A stretch of DNA of 55,732 nt, taken from Oscillospiraceae bacterium. GTDB taxonomy: Bacteria; Bacillota; Clostridia; UMGS1840. The stretch covers positions 1 through 55,732 of the forward strand of contig SVKD01000002.1 in NCBI GenBank assembly GCA_015068645.1, in the 5' to 3' direction. Positions 51,106 to 55,732 of this stretch are shown here, piece after piece. Numbering within the stretch: the first letter of the stretch is position 1; each line of letters begins with the position of its first letter. The notes below the pieces were generated by a model, which was given only the letters and a program-made list of their open reading frames with translations, was not told where the DNA came from and did not search any database. A program made the translations under genes and the position numbers.

Positions 51106-52488
51106 ATGAAACCAAAAAACCTGCTGTTAGTGGGTTTAAACGCCAAGTATTCCCACACGGCGCTGGCTGTGTATTCCATTGGTGCTTACCTGAGCGAAAA
51201 AGGAATTTCAAACACCGTGGCGGAATATTCGGTAAACGACCCTTACGAAAGCGTATTTTATGATATACTGTCACAAAAACCCGATATCATCGGGTTTTCT
51301 GTGTATCTTTGGAATGTGGAAAGAGTCTGCCGTCTGGCAAAGGACTTAAAACTTGCTCTGCCCGACGTAAAAATCTTTTTGGGCGGTCCCGAAGCAGGAT
51401 ACCGAAATTCTTTGGAAAAGGACTTCCCTTTTGCAGACAAAGTGATAACCGGCGAGGGAGAAGCCGCCGTTTATACATATTTAACGGGGAAAGAAACCAC
51501 CGATTCGTTCCCCAACTTACCCTTTCCCTACAAAGCACCTCTAAAGAAAGGGAAAACCATCTATTACGAGGCATCCCGCGGATGCCCCTACCATTGCAGT
51601 TACTGCATTTCCTCTCTGGAAAAGAATCTTCGGTTCAAACCGCTGGAGCAGGTGAAAGAGGAGCTTCGTATTCTGATTCAAGCAGGGGCAACGAAGATTA
51701 AATTCATCGACAGAACCTTTAATGTGAATCCCGATGCCTACGAAATTTTTAAATTTGTGATTGAAGAAGGCGGTAACACAGGCTTCCATTTTGAAATCAA
51801 ACCCGAACTTTTTTCAGAAAAAGATTTCGAGTTGCTAAAAAAAGCGCCGAAGGGACGCATCCAGTTTGAAGCGGGCTTGCAGTCGCTAAACCCCGAAACC
51901 TTAACCGCCATTCACAGAAAAAACGATACCGATATGGCGTTTTCCAACTTAAAGCGGATTCTTGAGATGGGCAATATTCACTTGCATTTGGACTTAATTG
52001 CAGGATTGCCTTTCGAAGATAAAGCGTCTTTTATCCGAGGCTTTAACCAAGTATACCGGCTTCATCCCGATATGTTGCAACTGGGATTTTTAAAGGTGCT
52101 TCACGGTACCCAAATCGGATATGAAGTTGAACAGTACGAAATGAAATATTCCCTCCATCCGCCTTATCAGGTGATTTGTACCAAATGGTTATCTGCCTTT
52201 GATGTGATGGAATTAAAAATAGCAGAAGAAGGACTGGAAACCTTCTCCAACAAGGGCTTTTTCCCCGATGCTATCAGCTATCTTTGGGAAACGGTCGACA
52301 AAACTCCCTACGAGGTGTTTTTATCCTTAGGACAAACCTTATCAAAAAAACCGCCCTTGTCTCACCCTCACTTATTCCGCTTATTCTATGAGTGGTATGT
52401 GGAAAACGGTTTTCAAAATCCCGAGCTGTTTTTAGAAAAATTGCAGTCAGATTTTCGCAGAAAGAATCCCAATAAACCCATGTTTTAA
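51106..52488 (+). CDS. B12-binding-domain radical SAM protein (DUF4080 type)
   Basis: 460 residues. The N-terminal B12-binding-like domain (about 1-130) has LLLVGLNAKYSHTALAVYSIGAYL and IIGFSVYLWNVE, FLGGPEAGYR. The radical SAM core starts with EASRGCPYHCSYCISS, whose CxxxCxxC (about 159-166) binds the iron-sulfur cluster, followed by IKFIDRTFNVNPD and the FEAGLQSLNPETL block. The C-terminal ~90 residues match the DUF4080 region. The substrate is unknown; such proteins modify RNA, peptides or small metabolites. The start at 51106 is preferred to an ATG at 51100 because AGAGGA spacing fits it. It lies 10 nt after the M42-like gene. Confidence 0.9.
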   Translation: MKPKNLLLVGLNAKYSHTALAVYSIGAYLSEKGISNTVAEYSVNDPYESVFYDILSQKPDIIGFSVYLWNVERVCRLAKDLKLALPDVKIFLGGPEAGYRNSLEKDFPFADKVITGEGEAAVYTYLTGKETTDSFPNLPFPYKAPLKKGKTIYYEASRGCPYHCSYCISSLEKNLRFKPLEQVKEELRILIQAGATKIKFIDRTFNVNPDAYEIFKFVIEEGGNTGFHFEIKPELFSEKDFELLKKAPKGRIQFEAGLQSLNPETLTAIHRKNDTDMAFSNLKRILEMGNIHLHLDLIAGLPFEDKASFIRGFNQVYRLHPDMLQLGFLKVLHGTQIGYEVEQYEMKYSLHPPYQVICTKWLSAFDVMELKIAEEGLETFSNKGFFPDAISYLWETVDKTPYEVFLSLGQTLSKKPPLSHPHLFRLFYEWYVENGFQNPELFLEKLQSDFRRKNPNKPMF

Positions 52489-52660
52489 TGAATGAAGAAT
52501 GAATAGTGAATAATGAATAATTATGGTGGTTCAGCCTTGCTGAACATAAAACCCTCTCAGTCAGCCTTGCTGACAGCTCTCCCACAGGGAGAGCCATTTC
52601 ATGCAGCCATCGGCTGCCACCGAAATTATTCACTCTTCATTATTCAATATTCATTATTCT
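52489..52660 (+). repeat. TTATTCA-arm mobile-element-like repeat carrying a nested hairpin repeat
   Basis: The left arm GAATAGTGAATAATGAATAA with GGTGG is complementary to the right arm CCACCGAAATTATTCACTC. Inside are GTTCAGC-CTT-GCTGAAC, CAGTCAGC-CTT-GCTGACAG, CTCTCCC-ACA-GGGAGAG and GCAGCC-ATC-GGCTGC. The middle two resemble the repeat at 11864. Confidence 0.7.
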
Positions 52661-52663
52661 TTT

Positions 52664-52704
52664 GCAAGGCGCAGAAAAATGTGCCATTTATCAAACCATA
52701 CCTT
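52664..52704 (+). repeat. Core-less copy of the three-way-junction element (copy G)
   Basis: AAGGCGCAGAAAAATGTGCC is followed directly by ATTTATCAAACCAT, the two outer ends without the junction core. Confidence 0.5.
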
Positions 52705-52711
52705 ACTCTTT

Positions 52712-52833
52712 CAAGGCGCAGAGAAATGGATGCAAAACAGAGAAACTGAACCCCGAAGGGGGTTACCCGAAGCTGTACCGTGTGTACAGCGAGTGGTGAA
52801 GTTAATCTGTTTAGCGCCATTTATCAAGCCATA
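52712..52833 (+). repeat. Dispersed three-way-junction element, copy H
   Basis: Outer arms AAATGG/CCATTT and AAACAGA/TCTGTTT, core stem AACT/AGTT with GA on both sides, P2 ACCCC-GAAG-GGGGT, P3 GCTGTAC-CGTGT-GTACAGC, then GAGTGGTGAAGTT. It is in the same orientation as the genes, 29 nt before rsmE. Confidence 0.7.
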
Positions 52834-52861
52834 AATTATCCCGAAGGGAGTTTTTTACCTT

Positions 52862-53590
52862 ATGAATCGCTTTTTTACAAACGAACCGATTACAAACAAC
52901 ACCGTCACCTTAACCGATGACGCTGTTCACCATATCAAAAACGTAATAAAATTAACGGAAGGAGAGCAGATTGTTCTTGTAAAAAATAAAAAAGAATTGC
53001 TCTGCCGTATTGACAAAATTGAAAAAAACAGTATAATAGTATATGTGGTGGAAGAATTGGACTCTGATTCTGAACCGCCCTACGAAATCACCTTATTTCA
53101 GGGGATTGCCAAAGGGGACAAGCTGGATTTCATCGTGGAAAAAGCGGTGGAAGCAGGGGTTACGGAAATCGTACCCTTTAAAATGCACCGCTCGATTGCC
53201 AAAATCGAAGGAAAAGATGTGGCAAAAAAAGTGGAACGTTTCCAAAAAATTGCCAAATCCGCTGCGCAACAGTGCGGACGGCTGGTGGTTCCCAAGGTGC
53301 AGGAGCCCAAAACACCCAAGCAGGTGGATTGGGATGCATTTGATTTAAAGCTTCTTTGTTACGAAGATGAAAACAAAACAACGCTAAAAGAAGTTTTAAA
53401 GAAGAATCCCCTTACCAAAGAAACAAAAAAAATTGCGTTGGTAATTGGTCCCGAGGGGGGCATTTCTCCCGAGGAAGTGAGCTTCTTAACGGATGCAGGC
53501 TTTTTATCCGTATCCTTAGGGAAACGAATCCTCAGATGCGAAACGGCTGGCCTTTACGCCTTAGCCAACATCCAGTATGAACTGGACTGA
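52862..53590 (+). CDS. rsmE: 16S rRNA (uracil-1498-N3)-methyltransferase
   Basis: SPOUT-class enzyme that methylates U1498 of 16S rRNA. 242 residues. The N-terminal PUA-like domain has MNRFFTNEPI and AVHHIKNVIKLTEGEQIVLV. The SPOUT domain begins FQGIAKGDKLDFIVEKAVEAGVTEIVPF and has the knot motifs VIGPEGGISPEEV (about 195-207) and LGKRILRCETAGLYAL, which bind S-adenosylmethionine. A GGGAG site lies 11 nt before the ATG. There is no prmA or dnaJ neighbour as in many Bacillota. Confidence 0.96.
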   Translation: MNRFFTNEPITNNTVTLTDDAVHHIKNVIKLTEGEQIVLVKNKKELLCRIDKIEKNSIIVYVVEELDSDSEPPYEITLFQGIAKGDKLDFIVEKAVEAGVTEIVPFKMHRSIAKIEGKDVAKKVERFQKIAKSAAQQCGRLVVPKVQEPKTPKQVDWDAFDLKLLCYEDENKTTLKEVLKKNPLTKETKKIALVIGPEGGISPEEVSFLTDAGFLSVSLGKRILRCETAGLYALANIQYELD

Positions 53591-53635
53591 CATTTGTTTT
53601 TAAAATTATTTTTATAAAGAAGGAGTTTTTTTATT

Positions 53636-54184
53636 ATGAAAAAACAAACAAAACAGGAAAAAATCGCAAAAAAAAATCTGAACACTGCAGAAATCAAACT
53701 GCAGAAAGAAAAGATTGAAAACAGACTGTTAACCATCTTTGCCACCGCTTTAGGCGCAGAAATGCTTTTGATGTATCTGTTTAACTGGTTCCAGACCAAC
53801 AGCAATATGATGAATGTCGCTCGTGGTGCAGCTCACATTTTAATGATTGTGTTCTTAGCACTGGCTGTGTTCACCGCAGTAAAAGGAACTCTGTTAAAGA
53901 AAGCCGATGAAACCGAACGCAGCAAAAAATACTTTAATTGGTTCTATGTGTGCTTAGCATCCTTCTTAGGAACCTTCTTCGTATATCCCACCGAAATCTT
54001 AACTAAAATCTTTGGAATTGACCCCTTAAAATTAACCGACTTTAATAATTTCCACCCCTTCTTAGCAAACAATGGCGTACAGTTCCGTGCAGCACTGTTA
54101 ATGTGCGGTGTTGGTATTTACACCGTTGCAGCTTTCATTATCTACGGCGTAAAAAGTGCGAAACTCGGTAAAATCCAGAAATAA
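53636..54184 (+). CDS. Four-helix membrane protein, function unknown
   Basis: I do not recognise the family. 182 residues. The first 30 are highly charged and helical (KKQTKQEKIAKKNLNTAEIK), probably a short coiled coil in the cytoplasm. Predicted membrane segments are at about 32-51, 63-84, 100-118 and 148-170, so both ends face inside. A conserved-looking loop FFVYPTEILTKIFGIDPLKL lies between segments three and four. AAGAAGGAG precedes the ATG. It lies 45 nt after rsmE and before glyS, and probably shares the rsmE transcript. Confidence 0.75.
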   Translation: MKKQTKQEKIAKKNLNTAEIKLQKEKIENRLLTIFATALGAEMLLMYLFNWFQTNSNMMNVARGAAHILMIVFLALAVFTAVKGTLLKKADETERSKKYFNWFYVCLASFLGTFFVYPTEILTKIFGIDPLKLTDFNNFHPFLANNGVQFRAALLMCGVGIYTVAAFIIYGVKSAKLGKIQK

Positions 54185-54221
54185 AATCTAACCCGCATTT
54201 CAAATTGCGATGGGATTTTAT
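54181..54221 (+). terminator. Terminator-like hairpin before glyS
   Basis: ATAAAATC (54181-54188) pairs with GATTTTAT (54214-54221) around an inner GCA/TGC pair. It overlaps the preceding stop codon. Moderately convincing, and also consistent with partial attenuation. Confidence 0.5.
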
Positions 54222-54271
54222 CATCAAATTTTTAAAAATACAGATCGACCCCCCGAGAAAGGAATTACACA

Positions 54272-55645
54272 ATGTTAAATACTGAAAAAACAATGGAAAA
54301 AATCGTTGCTCTTTGTAAGGGCAGAGGTTTTGTATATTCCGGCTCCGAAATTTACGGCGGCCTCTCCAACACCTGGGATTACGGTCCTTTGGGTGTGGAA
54401 TTTAAAAACAACGTGAAAAAAGCATGGTGGAGAAAATTCGTGCAGGAAAATCCCTACAATGTGGGCCTTGATGCTGCAATTTTAATGAATCCCAAGGTTT
54501 GGGTTGCCAGCGGTCACGTGGGCGGATTCTCCGACCCCTTAATGGACTGTAAGGAATGTAAAACCCGTCACCGTGCAGACAAGCTGATTGAAGACACCGG
54601 TGTTCTGCCTGCAGGCTGGTCCAACGAACAGATGGCACAGTACATTAAAGACAACAACATCGTTTGTCCCAACTGCGGAAAATCCAATTTTACCGAAATC
54701 AGAAAATTCAATCTGATGTTTAAAACCTTCCAGGGCGTTACCGAGGATGCACAGAGCGAACTGTTCCTTCGTCCCGAAACCGCTCAGGGTATCTTTGTAA
54801 ACTTTAAATCCGTGCAGAGAACTTCCCGTAAAAAAGTGCCTTTCGGCGTTTGTCAGATCGGCAAATCCTTCCGTAACGAAATCACTCCCGGTAACTTCGT
54901 GTTCCGTACCCGTGAATTTGAACAGATGGAATTAGAATTCTTCTGCAAACCCGGTACCGACTTAGAATGGTTCGCATACTGGAAAGATTACTGCAAAAAC
55001 TTCCTGTTATCTTTAGGTATCAAAGAAGAAAACTTAAAGCTTCGTGACCACGAGCAGGAAGAATTATCCCACTATTCCAACGCTACCACCGACTTTGAAT
55101 TCTTATTCCCCTTCGGTTGGGGTGAACTGTGGGGCATTGCAGACAGAACCGACTTCGACTTAAAACAGCACAGCGAACACAGTGGCGAAAAAATGGAATA
55201 CATTGACCCTGTGACCAACGAAAGATACATTCCCTACGTTATCGAACCCTCCTTGGGTGCTGACCGTGTGGCATTGGCATTCTTGGTGGATGCATACGAT
55301 GAAGAAGAAGTATCCGAAGGGGATACCCGTGTGGTATTAAGATTACATCCTGCGTTGGCTCCCGTGAAAGCGGCTGTTCTGCCCTTATCCAAAAAACTGT
55401 CTGAACCTGCATTCAAACTGTATGAACAGTTAATTAAAAAATTCCCCTGCGAATTTGACGATGCAGGCTCCATCGGAAAACGTTACAGAAGACAGGACGA
55501 AATCGGTACTCCCTTCTCGATCACCTTTGACTTTGAATCCGAAGAAGATAATTCTGTTACTCTTCGTGACCGAGACACTATGGAACAGATTCGTCTGCCT
55601 ATGGATGAAGTAATTCCCTACATCGAATCCAAACTGGAATTTTAA
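54272..55645 (+). CDS. glyS: Glycyl-tRNA synthetase, single-chain (alpha2) type
   Basis: Class II synthetase that charges tRNA-Gly. 457 residues, the dimeric eukaryote/archaea-like form rather than the alpha/beta GlyQ-GlyS form. The N-terminal [30 protein letters not shown] and [14 protein letters not shown] are signature blocks. Motif 2 is in [25 protein letters not shown] and motif 3 in [22 protein letters not shown]. The C-terminal anticodon-binding domain (about 355-457) has [16 protein letters not shown] and [17 protein letters not shown]. Cys pairs CKECKTRH and CPNCGK suggest a zinc-binding insertion. AGAAAGGA precedes the ATG. No T-box leader is seen in the short upstream gap. Confidence 0.97.
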   Translation: MLNTEKTMEKIVALCKGRGFVYSGSEIYGGLSNTWDYGPLGVEFKNNVKKAWWRKFVQENPYNVGLDAAILMNPKVWVASGHVGGFSDPLMDCKECKTRHRADKLIEDTGVLPAGWSNEQMAQYIKDNNIVCPNCGKSNFTEIRKFNLMFKTFQGVTEDAQSELFLRPETAQGIFVNFKSVQRTSRKKVPFGVCQIGKSFRNEITPGNFVFRTREFEQMELEFFCKPGTDLEWFAYWKDYCKNFLLSLGIKEENLKLRDHEQEELSHYSNATTDFEFLFPFGWGELWGIADRTDFDLKQHSEHSGEKMEYIDPVTNERYIPYVIEPSLGADRVALAFLVDAYDEEEVSEGDTRVVLRLHPALAPVKAAVLPLSKKLSEPAFKLYEQLIKKFPCEFDDAGSIGKRYRRQDEIGTPFSITFDFESEEDNSVTLRDRDTMEQIRLPMDEVIPYIESKLEF

Positions 55646-55661
55646 TTTTTAAGACCAAACA

Positions 55662-55697
55662 AAATGGCAAGTGTTTTCTTTGGGACACTTGCCATTT
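55662..55697 (+). terminator. Long hairpin after glyS
   Basis: AAATGGCAAGTGT pairs with ACACTTGCCATTT over 13 bp with a 10-nt loop. No T-run follows, so termination is likely but not certain. The sequence ends 35 nt later with an AGCGGAGG site that may belong to the next gene. Confidence 0.6.
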
Positions 55698-55732
55698 GTG
55701 GCATTATCCCTTGTAATATTAGCGGAGGTATC

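Noticed and set aside
54185-54271. T-box leader before glyS
   Set aside because: The gap is 87 nt, too short for a T-box, and no T-box sequence is visible.

Overview
The window looks like the chromosome of an uncultured, low-GC Gram-positive bacterium of the class Clostridia (inferred from gene content, not from a search). Supporting signs are strong Shine-Dalgarno sites, many sigma-A promoters of TTGACA-17-TATAAT form, a type III glutamine synthetase, an adenosylcobalamin-dependent ribonucleotide reductase with NrdR boxes, a Gram-positive DgkA, a single-chain glycyl-tRNA synthetase, stalk-domain (copper amine oxidase N-terminal-like) exported proteins, and families of short dispersed repeats between genes. 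No rRNA, tRNA, CRISPR array, prophage or transposase gene was recognised.

Layout. 1-5947 (minus) is the 5' part of one giant exported repeat protein, open at the left edge. 5948-6978 is a gene-free stretch with its promoter, a DnaA-box-like pair and four tandem copies of a structured dispersed element. 6979-13708 (minus) is an amide/aminoacylation cluster: gltX, glnS, asnA, glnN. From 14059 (plus) come nrdJ, a dgkA-type kinase and a CopA copper ATPase. 19494-20958 (minus) holds an acetyltransferase and a HAD phosphatase. 21244-22753 (plus) holds a membrane protein with a Pro/Tyr/Thr tail and a stalk-domain protein. 22856-24774 (minus) holds rplM-rpsI and a sugar kinase. 24955-36705 (plus) holds a GH26-like protein, an aminotransferase, an IVS-type four-helix-bundle gene inside a hairpin array, a polyphosphate kinase, an S4 protein, DegV, UvrB and UvrA. 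36833-48644 is mixed: a GT-C-like membrane protein, an RCC1 propeller, cysteine synthase, a TRIC channel, a CDF/TetR divergent pair, an EamA transporter, an NhaC antiporter with an exported DnaJ-type zinc-finger domain, a small adaptor-like protein, a second stalk protein and an M20 amidohydrolase. 48928-55645 (plus) holds murC, a degenerate M42-like protein, a B12-binding radical SAM protein, rsmE, a membrane protein and glyS.

The most unusual content is between the genes. A roughly 110-200 nt element occurs about seven times in full or partly truncated form. It can be drawn as an outer stem leading to a three-way junction whose arms change sequence but keep pairing, which is what a structured RNA or folding DNA element would show. 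A second family has TTATTCA-type terminal arms around concatenated triloop hairpins, and a third kind of hairpin array surrounds the IVS-type gene. Among proteins, the DnaJ-finger/NhaC fusion, the M42 pseudoenzyme candidate in the murC operon and the giant repeat protein stand out.
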